A stretch of 5,641 nucleotides of DNA, from assembly GCA_023659785.1 (NCBI GenBank), contig JAGXOR010000091.1, positions 1 to 5,641 of the forward strand. The letters run 5' to 3'. The stretch is from Methanomicrobia archaeon LH_S13. Its GTDB lineage: Archaea; Halobacteriota; Syntropharchaeia; Alkanophagales; Methanospirareceae. Of the stretch, positions 1 through 5,426 are shown in pieces. A model generated the notes under the pieces. It was not told the origin of the DNA. It worked only from the letters and a program-made list of their open reading frames with translations, and made no database searches. The position numbers were made by a program, and so were the translations under genes. Every line of letters begins with the position of its first letter. Positions within the stretch are counted from its first letter, which is position 1.

Positions 1-20
1 CTGACGAAACAATCGCATGA

Positions 21-279
21 AGCCCCTCACATTCTGAGAAAATCGACCATCTCAGAACACCAACTTTAAACCCTGGTGAAGAGTCAGTAGAACTTTACTA
101 CTTTAAGAGGTAGGTTAGAGATACCAATTGAAATGCCTGCCTCAGAACATTACAAATTGAAAATAGAAGTGCAGCATAAAGAGGGGACATGTCCATTTGA
201 AGAATGGATAACCGATTCAGAATATCCATTTATAGTTTGTTATTTTTTTTCTCTTTTTCTCTTCTTACCTCGGCGATAA
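21..279 (+). pseudogene. Frameshifted 3' fragment of a probable secreted beta-sandwich protein
   Basis: I do not recognise a named family. Two adjoining open frames read as one protein after a one-base shift near 105-117. The first frame (21-110) gives LNPGEESVELYYFKR and then stops at 111-113. The second (91-279, stop TAA 277-279) gives LEIPIEMPASEHYKLKIEV and further residues. The pattern 'PGE.v.l...v.IP..mp...Y.LkIev' is typical of the last strands of Ig-like/CARDB-type extracellular domains, in which a polar linker precedes an 'IP...' strand. The reading of the final 15 codons is low complexity and hydrophobic and comes from a pyrimidine-rich tract at 241-266, so the true protein end is probably lost there. 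The 5' part lies outside the window or is missing. Coding character is moderately convincing; the domain assignment is inference. Confidence 0.4.
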
Positions 280-546
280 AAAAAGAGGAAGCGAAGGTAA
301 AAGAAGAGGGATGCAAGAGTGCAAGAGAGCTAACCCGAGCACGCATTCTGCTACTGGCGAACTAGCAAAAAAGGGGATACAGAAATAGTAGAAATAGTAG
401 AAATAGTAGAAGTCGGCAGGAATATGGTTTGGAGAACCAAGAAAAGATACCGTGAAGAAGGTCTTTAAAGCGCCCTGACAGAGAAAACAAGACCCGAGCA
501 GCCCCCAAAAATACACAGGGAGATACAAAGCAAAAATCATAGCTAG
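276..546 (+). pseudogene. IS630-family transposase, N-terminal fragment (frameshift and nonsense codon)
   Basis: This is a remnant of a DDE transposase of the IS630/Tc1-mariner group; only the DNA-binding N-terminal part is left. Frame one (about 276-365) reads KSARELTRARILLLAN and then TAG at 363-365. It matches the family pattern 'k.ARel.RArILLla.eG'. Frame two (from about 366) reads KKGDTEIV, a repeated EIV, then VGRNMVWRTKKRYREEGL. This corresponds to the helix-turn-helix and its '..vyr.rkRYreeGL..AL' continuation. TAA at 466-468 interrupts it, and the same frame resumes with SALTEKTRPEQPPKI, the usual basic proline-rich linker. It ends at TAG 544-546. The DDE catalytic domain is absent and nothing resembling it follows. 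I see no terminal inverted repeats or TA duplication. The assignment rests on remembered family patterns, but three consecutive conserved blocks in the right order make it fairly firm. Confidence 0.72.
381..411 (+). repeat. 9-bp tandem repeat, about 3.4 copies
   Basis: The unit AGAAATAGT occurs three times in a row from 381, followed by a partial AGAA. In the transposase frame it encodes EIV EIV EIV, where an intact IS630 protein would have one 'eIv' block before the recognition helix. It is therefore probably a replication-slippage expansion. Because the unit is 9 bp, the copy number does not alter the frame. Confidence 0.85.
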
Positions 547-677
547 TTACCGTCAAGTAGGGGCAACTTCCCCATGAGTGCTTATTTACCGGTAATACCG
601 GTAAAACTAAGATTTTCTCGTTTGCTTTGTGTAAATCATTTTCATTTTACTCCAATTTAATCGCTGGAAAAGTTTTA
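547..677. other. Noncoding stretch with hairpin and inverted repeat
   Basis: I see no supportable gene here. A small stem GGGG/CCCC (560-563 with 570-573, loop CAACTT) precedes the 9+1+9 inverted repeat listed separately. The remainder is AT-rich. Open frames on both strands across this stretch have low-complexity translations and look like chance. Confidence 0.5.
586..604. repeat. Perfect 19-bp inverted repeat (TTACCGGTA A TACCGGTAA)
   Basis: The two 9-base arms are exact reverse complements around a single central A at 595. Each arm also contains the 8-bp palindrome TACCGGTA, so two dyads lie side by side about one helical turn apart (centres 10 bp). This is the geometry of a binding site for a dimeric regulator or for two cooperating dimers. 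It could equally be an end sequence of the lost insertion element. No start codon of an intact gene lies close by: the DUF63 gene begins about 300 bp away. Confidence 0.55.
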
Positions 678-839
678 CTAAAACAACTTAATAGCAGGTA
701 TCCAGTTGTTATATCGCTTTCCATTCGCATTTATAAATTCAGTGCAGTTTATCCATCCATTTACCGTTTGCAGTGCATTAGTATGATGAATCTGTGGATA
801 AGAACCCGTGCAAATAGTGTAGTTGTATTTCTTATCACT
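678..839 (-). pseudogene. KilA-N-like domain fragment
   Basis: On the minus strand a frame stays open from a TGA at 840-842 down to TAG at 678-680, without an ATG. It contains GWINCTEFINANGKRYNNW, which resembles the KilA-N pattern of phage and large DNA virus DNA-binding proteins ('dGyiNaTklckA.GKrfn.Wlr'). Order and spacing agree: an aromatic after dG, N.T, then A..GK followed by a W six residues after the K-R. After that tryptophan the frame runs only nine more codons (IPAIKLF and stop), and the helical remainder of the domain is missing, so the gene is truncated or frameshifted. KilA-N proteins are usually of phage or mobile-element origin. The stretch is short and composition could mimic it, so confidence is limited. 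Confidence 0.38.
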
Positions 840-909
840 TCATCTTCTTGTGTTAATCTTGTGGAATCTCGTGGTTTTTTACCTCTCCTAACTCTACAAA
901 TAACATACC

Positions 910-1770
910 ATGCTCGAAGCGATAAGACAATTTATTTACACATACTATATCCATCCAATAACCCATGACACGGGATACAATCCAATAAATACGATAACGT
1001 GGGCTTTATTACTGGTATTGTGCCTCTTTTTGACATTTAAATTATTGAAGAAGCTCAATGTAGAAATAGACGAACCTTTTATCGCTGCTGTATCGCCCTA
1101 CATATTCGTTGGTGCGACCCTGAGGGTAATGGAAGATGCGGGGTTATTTTCTGCGCCTGCAAGCTACTTGCTGATAACACCGTTAATCTATTTTCTTCTC
1201 TTCTTTTGCTGCGTTGCCATACTTACAATATCCGTGAAATTATCCAAATCGAACTTTATAGGTGAGAGGTTTCAGGTTTCAGATTTCAGGTATTTGGTGC
1301 CTTTTGGTCTGGTGGGAGTGATATGGTTCTTCATAAACCTGACAATTCTATTGAGTAAGGAAAAGATAATTAGACCCTGGGTTCTCTTTGCCGTTATTGG
1401 CATTTCAGGCACAATATTGCTCGTGATATACGTAATTGCAGCGAAATTCACTGTGATTTTTATAACAGAGAAGCTGAACCTCGCAGTTTTAGCTGTTCAT
1501 CTGCTTGATGTCACTTCTTCGTACATCGGGATTGATTTACTTGGTTATAGCGGAAAGCACGTGATGGAAGGCATTATGGTAAAGTATATGGGCTCAGCAG
1601 CGGGGATGTATCTCCTCAAGCTTGGAATACTAATTCCCGTGTTATACCTATTGGATACGCAATTTGACGAGCGCGAAAGAGAACTAAAAAACCTCGTTCT
1701 GTTGACTCTGCTTGTCATTGGTCTTGCCCCTGCCGTTAGAAATACACTCAGGATGGTTTTTGGTATTTGA
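910..1770 (+). CDS. DUF63 family archaeal integral membrane protein
   Basis: A protein of 286 residues, close to full length for DUF63 (Pfam PF01889 as I recall), a euryarchaeal membrane family of unknown function. The start is supported by the family-like N-terminus: a short amphipathic segment, then P16, then GYNPINT (22-28), where members have 'gYNpvNT'. Hydrophobic segments lie at roughly 26-44, 57-72, 84-108, 128-147, 155-178, 188-207, 230-248 and 261-276, giving seven or eight membrane spans. Conserved-looking blocks are LRVMEDAG (71-78), HLLDVTSSYIGID (197-209) and GLAPAVRNTLR (271-281), which match the family's 'H.lDa.sT' and 'laPg.RN..R' motifs. No Shine-Dalgarno sequence precedes the ATG. 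A weak T-rich TATA-like stretch at 875-881 would fit a leaderless transcript. No signal peptide is evident. The assignment is confident, but no molecular function is known to me. Confidence 0.9.
   Translation: MLEAIRQFIYTYYIHPITHDTGYNPINTITWALLLVLCLFLTFKLLKKLNVEIDEPFIAAVSPYIFVGATLRVMEDAGLFSAPASYLLITPLIYFLLFFCCVAILTISVKLSKSNFIGERFQVSDFRYLVPFGLVGVIWFFINLTILLSKEKIIRPWVLFAVIGISGTILLVIYVIAAKFTVIFITEKLNLAVLAVHLLDVTSSYIGIDLLGYSGKHVMEGIMVKYMGSAAGMYLLKLGILIPVLYLLDTQFDERERELKNLVLLTLLVIGLAPAVRNTLRMVFGI
1268..1288 (+). repeat. Heptanucleotide repeat, three copies, inside the DUF63 gene
   Basis: GGTTTCA GGTTTCA GATTTCA lie in tandem. Three seven-base units make 21 bp, so the reading frame is kept and the repeat encodes the polar loop ERFQVSDF (residues 119-126) between membrane segments. 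It looks like a slippage-type insertion tolerated in a loop. Confidence 0.75.
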
Positions 1771-1772
1771 AA

Positions 1773-1880
1773 ATGAAGAGCTATGATTTTGGTGAGATTC
1801 CGCATGTGCTCGTCGTTCCTGGTGAACGACATTTCATATTCATAGAGAAAGAGGTGATGATACTGTTATATCAGCAATAA
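1773..1880 (+). pseudogene. dphB: 3' fragment of dphB (diphthine synthase)
   Basis: The frame begins three bases after the DUF63 stop and encodes 35 residues starting MKSYDFGEIPHVLVVPGERHF. From memory, archaeal diphthine synthases (DphB/Dph5, the S-adenosylmethionine-dependent methyltransferase that builds the diphthamide precursor on EF-2) end with 'YGePPHxLIVPGxLHxxEAE...', and eukaryotic Dph5 has a related 'DFG.PLHSLI'. The match D-(Y/F)-G-E-x-P-H-x-L-x-V-P-G-x-x-H-F is specific. After H20 the resemblance fades: the residues IFIEKEVMILLYQQ look like read-through into the adjoining decayed gene. The catalytic methyltransferase domain of about 220 residues is absent; upstream the frame is closed by TAG at 1737-1739 inside the DUF63 gene. 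This is therefore a non-functional 3' end, presumably left by a deletion or recombination. A chance ORF is less likely, given the motif. Confidence 0.58.
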
Positions 1881-3080
1881 GTCCGGTATAAGTCGCTATT
1901 TTTATTTTATATTCTGTTTCGTAAGCATCCTCATTTACGTAAATCTTATCCACCTTAATTTCAGTATCTCCTCCAATGCTTGTGCGAGTTTCATTGGTGG
2001 CAGAGATTTCACCTGAGATTGGATAACTTCCTTCTGTAGCATTAGAATGTACTGTTACATCATAAGAGACCGTCTTAGTTTCTCCAGCACTTACAGATGG
2101 CCAGGTCCCTCTTAAATCAGAAGTATCAAATATCGCTCCTGCACTGTCTGTACGAGCAACAGTCCAGCCAGTCGGAATGTCTTCATCCAATTCCAACTGG
2201 TTTACATTCTGATTTACATTCAGTATGAGATGGATTCTTTTCGGTTGATGCAGAATTATCACCGAAGTCCCGAGACCATGATGTTGGGTCATGCGAAGAA
2301 GTATCGTTAAATTGAACAGTTAGGGGAGCATTGCCCCAGGTTACGTTTGAATAAAAATCTGCATTTGGTAGTGGATTTGTGGATACGGTAATAAATTTCC
2401 TCTTCTTTTCCAAATATTGAATTGTTTTCTGGGCTTAATATAGCGACGAATGGTGATTTATCAGCTAAAGAAAAAACAGATTCTGTTGTGTCCTCAGCGG
2501 AGTTAAATCCATCAGAAGCAACTATTTTTAGCATGCAACTATCGCTATCAGGATAAGCTGAAGAATCCCAGTGATATGATGAACCCTCTATATCCATTGC
2601 AATCGTTCCCCAGGTTGAACCGCGGTCGTCACTGAAATAAAGAATGTAAGTAAGAGAATCGCCATCTACATCCTCTGCATTTCCACGGTAACAACAAAAC
2701 CATCTTGTATCTCCGGACTGTCTGTAAATTCAATTGTGTCAAATCTATAGGTTTTTAAAAGATTTATATCCCGGTAGAATTCGAGATAATACTTGGAAGA
2801 ACTAACCTCTTCCTCTTCGGGGCCTAAAAATCACCACTATATATCGGTCAATTGTTACGGAACCATTGCTCCATATAAGTCCGGACAGCAATATCAATAT
2901 CAATATCAATATCAATATCAATTTGCCTGGATCACTCGATGCTTTAACAATAACATTCCCGTAAGATTCATATTCGTGAGAACTTGTAGTAGTGGATGAG
3001 ACAAGGATTGTTTTAGCAGCAGCTCTAAAACCGTTCTTACCATCAGGCACCTCTGGAAGGAGCAGTTCATCAATTAACAT
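1840..3080 (-). pseudogene. Decayed PKD/Ig-like repeat surface protein gene
   Basis: Read on the minus strand, five consecutive segments in alternating frames make up one extracellular protein. (1) 3080-2802 begins MLIDELLLPEVPDGK and ends in an artefactual IL repeat; its frame is open without an ATG back to about 3158. (2) 2830-2666 contains TYRFDTIEFTDSPEIQDGF. (3) About 2729-2410 gives GNAEDVDGDSLTYILYF, YPDSDSCMLKIVASDGFNSA and ILSPENNSIFGKEEEI, an Ig/FN3-like domain. (4) 2413 to about 2240 gives TWGNAPLTVQFNDTSS...SWSRDFGDNS, a PKD domain (the usual 'W.fGDg.ts' is WSRDFGDNS). (5) About 2245-1840 gives VNQLELDEDIPTGWTV and VSAGETKTVSYDVTV, a beta-sandwich of the 'IP.GWtv...AGet.tv.y.v.v' type. 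Segments 4 and 5 abut abruptly, implying loss of the intervening sequence. No C-terminal membrane anchor remains, and the 3' end runs into the dphB fragment. The intact ancestor would have been an exported cell-surface or S-layer-associated protein. Confidence 0.75.
2890..2922. repeat. Hexanucleotide repeat (AATATC), 5 copies plus a partial
   Basis: Five perfect AATATC units run from 2890 to 2919, followed by AAT. On the minus strand this reads (ILIL)n in the open frame or (DI)n in the next. Since the unit is 6 bp, copy-number change cannot switch the frame, so it is not a phase-variation switch of the classical kind. Confidence 0.9.
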
Positions 3081-3117
3081 TGGTGGACTATTCGGAGATA
3101 GATAAAATTTCGTATGT

Positions 3118-3144
3118 GAGGGGTATTTATCCCTCTCTTTTTTT
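3118..3144 (+). terminator. Hairpin followed by T-run
   Basis: GAGGGG (3118-3123) pairs with TCCCTC (3130-3135), five Watson-Crick pairs plus one G-T, around a TATTTA loop. Seven Ts follow at 3138-3144. This resembles an intrinsic terminator for plus-strand transcription. No intact plus-strand gene ends here; the nearest, DUF63, stops 1.3 kb upstream. It may insulate metG from read-through or be a relic. Confidence 0.35.
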
Positions 3145-3158
3145 ATTTCAAAAGAATT

Positions 3159-3192
3159 ATAGCGCTATTTTTGATATAGATGCTATTGCTAT
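3159..3192. promoter_or_regulatory. Palindrome ATAGCGCTAT and repeated GCTAT words upstream of metG
   Basis: ATAGCGCTAT at 3159-3168 is a perfect 10-bp palindrome. GCTAT recurs at 3182-3186 and 3188-3192. The cluster lies about 35-65 bp upstream of the putative TATA box, where an archaeal activator or repressor could bind. There is no direct evidence of binding. Confidence 0.25.
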
Positions 3193-3221
3193 AAACAAAA
3201 CTTTCTTTCAAAAAGAAATCA

Positions 3222-3249
3222 TACTTTATATGCTTATAACAATAAACAG
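3222..3249 (+). promoter_or_regulatory. metG promoter: TATA box, probably leaderless
   Basis: TTTATATG at 3225-3232 is a good archaeal TATA box centred about 22 bp upstream of the metG ATG. Archaeal transcription normally starts 22-27 bp downstream of the box centre, which would place the start at or beside the ATG. No Shine-Dalgarno sequence precedes the gene (upstream bases AACAATAAACAG), which agrees with a leaderless mRNA. A purine-rich AAAAAGAAA at 3210-3218 lies just upstream in a BRE-like position. That run also forms a 6-bp stem with TTTCTT at 3202-3207. Confidence 0.5.
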
Positions 3250-4875
3250 ATGAAAATCCCAATCGAGAAGCCAGTTCTGGTAACCTCTGCACTGCCTTAC
3301 GTTAACGGAGAGTGTCATATAGGGCACCTCAGGACTTACGTCCCCGCGGATATTTACGTGAGGATGCTCCGGAAAATGGGTTATGATGTTATTTTTATTA
3401 GCGGTTCAGACACGCATGGGACGCCGATTGTGCTGAGTGCAGAAGCGCAAGGCATCACACCTGAAGAGGTTGTTGCGAAATATCATGAGCATTTCAAACG
3501 AATTTTTCAAGCTCTGAACGTCAATTTCGACTATTATGGGTGGACAGATTCGGAAAGCAACCATAGAAGGACGGAAGAGATAGTAAAGAAATTGATAGAG
3601 AACGGATATGTATATAAGAAGGAAACAAAACAGGCGTTTTGCAATACCTGTGGGCGGTTTCTACCCGATAGATACGTAGAGGGAAAATGCCCCTACTGCG
3701 GTGCTATTGCAAGAGGAGATGAATGTGACCAGGGCTGTGGTAAACATCTTGAACCTGGGGAGATAATAGAGCCGAAATGCAAGATTTGTGGAAACGAAGC
3801 AGATTTCAAGCAGCAGGAACATTTCTTCTTCAATCTTTCCTCGTTCACCGATTTCCTCATTTCCTATTTAGATAAATTGGGTGGTACTCGGAATGCGCGA
3901 AACTACGCGCTGGAATGGACAAAGAAGGAACTACGCGATTGGTGTATAACGAGAGCTATGGAATGGGGCGTAAAATTCCCGGGTAGGGATGACCTCGTTG
4001 TTTATGTCTGGGTTGATGCCCCGATTGGGTATATATCCTTTACAGAAGAGCTGTTGAATTATACAACGGATGAGAAGGACTGGAGAAAGTATTGGAAAGG
4101 AAACAAAGCGACAATTGTGCATTTTATCGGCACGGACATTATCTATCATCACTGCATATTCTGGCCTGCAATGCTCAAAGGAGTGGGTTATTCGCTGCCT
4201 GATGCCGTTGTCGCCTCCGGAATGGTAAAGATAAACGGGGGGACGTTTTCAAAGAGCCGCGGGAACGTGGTAAGGGTAAAAGAGTTTTTAGAACGATTCC
4301 ATCCTGATACGTTACGGTATTATTTAGTGGCACAATCAAGCCACACGAAGGAATTGGATTTCTCCTGGGATTCCTTTTCTATGCGTGTGAATAACGAGTT
4401 AGTAGCGATTCTGGGAAACCTTGTTCATCGAGTTGTGTCATTTGCATATAAAAATTTCCGCGTGGTTCCCGAAGGCGAAATAGACGAGGATGTTTTTGCT
4501 GCGATAGAGCGTACGAAGGAGGAAGAGACGAGAGTGGTAGACGAATACGAATTCAAGAAGCTCGTTGATTCGGCAATGAAACTGGCGGATTTTGGTAATA
4601 GTTTTTTTCAACGCGAGGAGCCCTGGCATTTGATTAAAATGGGTGATGCGGGTAGAGAACGATGTGGCGAGATAGTAAAGAACGTGCTGCAAATAATAAA
4701 AGCTGTTTGTATTGGATTGGAAGCGGTGATGCCTGAGAAGATGGGAGAGGTGTGGTCGCAATTGGGTATGGAAAGCGACGTGCATTCTGTGAAGCTTGAG
4801 GAGATGATGGTGCCGATAGCGAGTGGGCAAGAGCTGAAAAAACCGAAGAAGTTGTTCGAACTGGTAGAAATATAA
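3250..4875 (+). CDS. metG: Methionyl-tRNA synthetase, catalytic and anticodon-binding domains
   Basis: A cytoplasmic class I aminoacyl-tRNA synthetase charging tRNA-Met. HIGH is intact at 23-26 within VTSALPYVNGECHIGHLR. The connective peptide carries two Cys-pair zinc knuckles: C131/C134 with C147/C150, and C159/C163 with C177/C180, as in archaeal double-zinc enzymes. Then come WCITRAMEWG (231-240), VYVWVDAPIGYIS (251-263), and HFIGTDIIYHH (291-301). The KMSKS loop is TFSKS at 332-336 in GGTFSKSRGN: the catalytically important lysine K335 is kept, but the first lysine is threonine. The alpha-helical anticodon domain has NNELVAILGNLVHRV (381-395) and EEPWH (456-460), with W459 the likely anticodon-stacking Trp. 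At 541 residues it ends after the usual 'kP..LFe.ve', so it lacks the C-terminal EMAP/tRBD dimerisation domain, as in many archaea where that domain is separate. It has its own promoter, and no other gene is cotranscribed upstream. Confidence 0.96.
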   Translation: MKIPIEKPVLVTSALPYVNGECHIGHLRTYVPADIYVRMLRKMGYDVIFISGSDTHGTPIVLSAEAQGITPEEVVAKYHEHFKRIFQALNVNFDYYGWTDSESNHRRTEEIVKKLIENGYVYKKETKQAFCNTCGRFLPDRYVEGKCPYCGAIARGDECDQGCGKHLEPGEIIEPKCKICGNEADFKQQEHFFFNLSSFTDFLISYLDKLGGTRNARNYALEWTKKELRDWCITRAMEWGVKFPGRDDLVVYVWVDAPIGYISFTEELLNYTTDEKDWRKYWKGNKATIVHFIGTDIIYHHCIFWPAMLKGVGYSLPDAVVASGMVKINGGTFSKSRGNVVRVKEFLERFHPDTLRYYLVAQSSHTKELDFSWDSFSMRVNNELVAILGNLVHRVVSFAYKNFRVVPEGEIDEDVFAAIERTKEEETRVVDEYEFKKLVDSAMKLADFGNSFFQREEPWHLIKMGDAGRERCGEIVKNVLQIIKAVCIGLEAVMPEKMGEVWSQLGMESDVHSVKLEEMMVPIASGQELKKPKKLFELVEI

Positions 4876-4880
4876 GAGAT

Positions 4881-4925
4881 TTAAATATTTATTATATGCC
4901 ACTATACCAATCATAACATAGGAGG
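4881..4925 (+). promoter_or_regulatory. Promoter-like AT element and Shine-Dalgarno site of the PaREP1 gene
   Basis: The 59-bp gap after metG holds TTAAATAT at 4881-4888 and TTTATTATAT at 4888-4897, both usable as TATA boxes. The first would start transcription near 4910 and leave a short leader carrying GGAGG at 4921-4925, nine bases before the ATG at 4935. A strong SD here contrasts with the leaderless metG. Cotranscription with metG is also possible, since I see no terminator between them. Confidence 0.5.
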
Positions 4926-4934
4926 CAAATAAAC

Positions 4935-5426
4935 ATGGGAGCTGCATCTATCACTTTGCCGCACCGGCTTGGCGAGAAACTGAGGGAAAAGGCAGAGGAA
5001 ACGGGATACCTACCTGAGGAGTTAGGCGTTGAGTTTGTGCGTAAGGGTTTGAACGAAGGGTTAGACCCAGAGGAGCTTGTGGAGCTTTACCTATCTTTAA
5101 GTGACAGATACTTTAGAGAGGGAGAAGAATTTTTGAGTAAAGGTGACCTACTTCAAGCTTCTGAAAAGCTGTGGGGTGCTGCGGCATTGGCGGTGAAGTC
5201 AGTAGCAGCGAATGAAGGAAAGAAGTTAGAGAAACATGGTGGTCTATGGGGATTTGTGGAAAATATCTCCATCGTTAGAAAGGACGATGATCTGGTGGAT
5301 TTATTTCATATTGCAAATAGCCTGCACCGTAACTTTTACGAGAACCAGATGGGCAAGAGAAGTATAGAAGTGGCGATGAGAGACATCAAGAAGTTTATGG
5401 CAAAGTTAAGGGAGGGATTATCATAG
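4935..5426 (+). CDS. PaREP1-family protein with RHH-like N-terminus
   Basis: A 163-residue protein of the archaeal PaREP1 family (first known as a repeated gene family of Pyrobaculum aerophilum; PF05942 as I recall), with no established biochemical function. The core has the family blocks GDLLQASEKLWGAAALAVK (70-88), H101 followed by LWGFV, and ANSLHRNFYEN (127-137), predicted all-helical. The N-terminus, strand SITLP (5-9) followed by two helices (about 11-23 and 27-41), resembles a ribbon-helix-helix fold, though many PaREP1 proteins may share this segment. I recall PaREP1 being grouped with HEPN/nucleotidyltransferase-C-like helical bundles. A canonical HEPN RNase motif (R-x4-6-H) is not evident, so nuclease activity should not be assumed. 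The start is fixed by GGAGG nine bases upstream. The protein is probably cytoplasmic, with no membrane segment. The 3' end contains GGGAGG just before the stop, a possible SD for the next frame. Confidence 0.85.
   Translation: MGAASITLPHRLGEKLREKAEETGYLPEELGVEFVRKGLNEGLDPEELVELYLSLSDRYFREGEEFLSKGDLLQASEKLWGAAALAVKSVAANEGKKLEKHGGLWGFVENISIVRKDDDLVDLFHIANSLHRNFYENQMGKRSIEVAMRDIKKFMAKLREGLS

Noticed and set aside
311..388. 25-codon ORF preceded by a purine-rich SD-like stretch
   Set aside because: It is out of frame with both transposase readings, and the SD-like stretch is simply part of the purine-rich transposase codons.
265..556. Two minus-strand ORFs (91 and 64 codons) rich in F, Y and L
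   Set aside because: They are antisense readings of the purine-rich transposase fragment; the FYYFYYFYYF-like run is just the 9-bp repeat read backwards.
627..968. 113-codon plus-strand ORF overlapping the DUF63 start
   Set aside because: The translation has no recognisable pattern. It overlaps the well-supported DUF63 start by 59 bases and is antisense to the KilA-N-like stretch; probably a shadow.
1812..1830. Perfect 7-bp hairpin GTCGTTC/GAACGAC after DUF63, considered as a terminator
   Set aside because: No T-run follows, and the bases lie within the conserved DphB-like codons, so a coding origin explains them better.
1545..1832. 95-codon minus-strand ORF over the DUF63 3' end
   Set aside because: Antisense to a confident gene; no family resemblance.
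2575..2635. C-box-like ATGATGA followed by CTGA about 55 bases on, considered as a box C/D sRNA
   Set aside because: No internal D'/C' boxes, and it lies inside protein-like sequence of the decayed surface gene.
2793..2999. Plus-strand ORF with a QYQYQY run
   Set aside because: The run is the AATATC microsatellite read in another frame; the surrounding protein signal is on the minus strand.
4438..4947. 169-codon minus-strand ORF across the 3' end of metG
   Set aside because: Antisense shadow of metG with H/L/Y-biased composition and no domain pattern.
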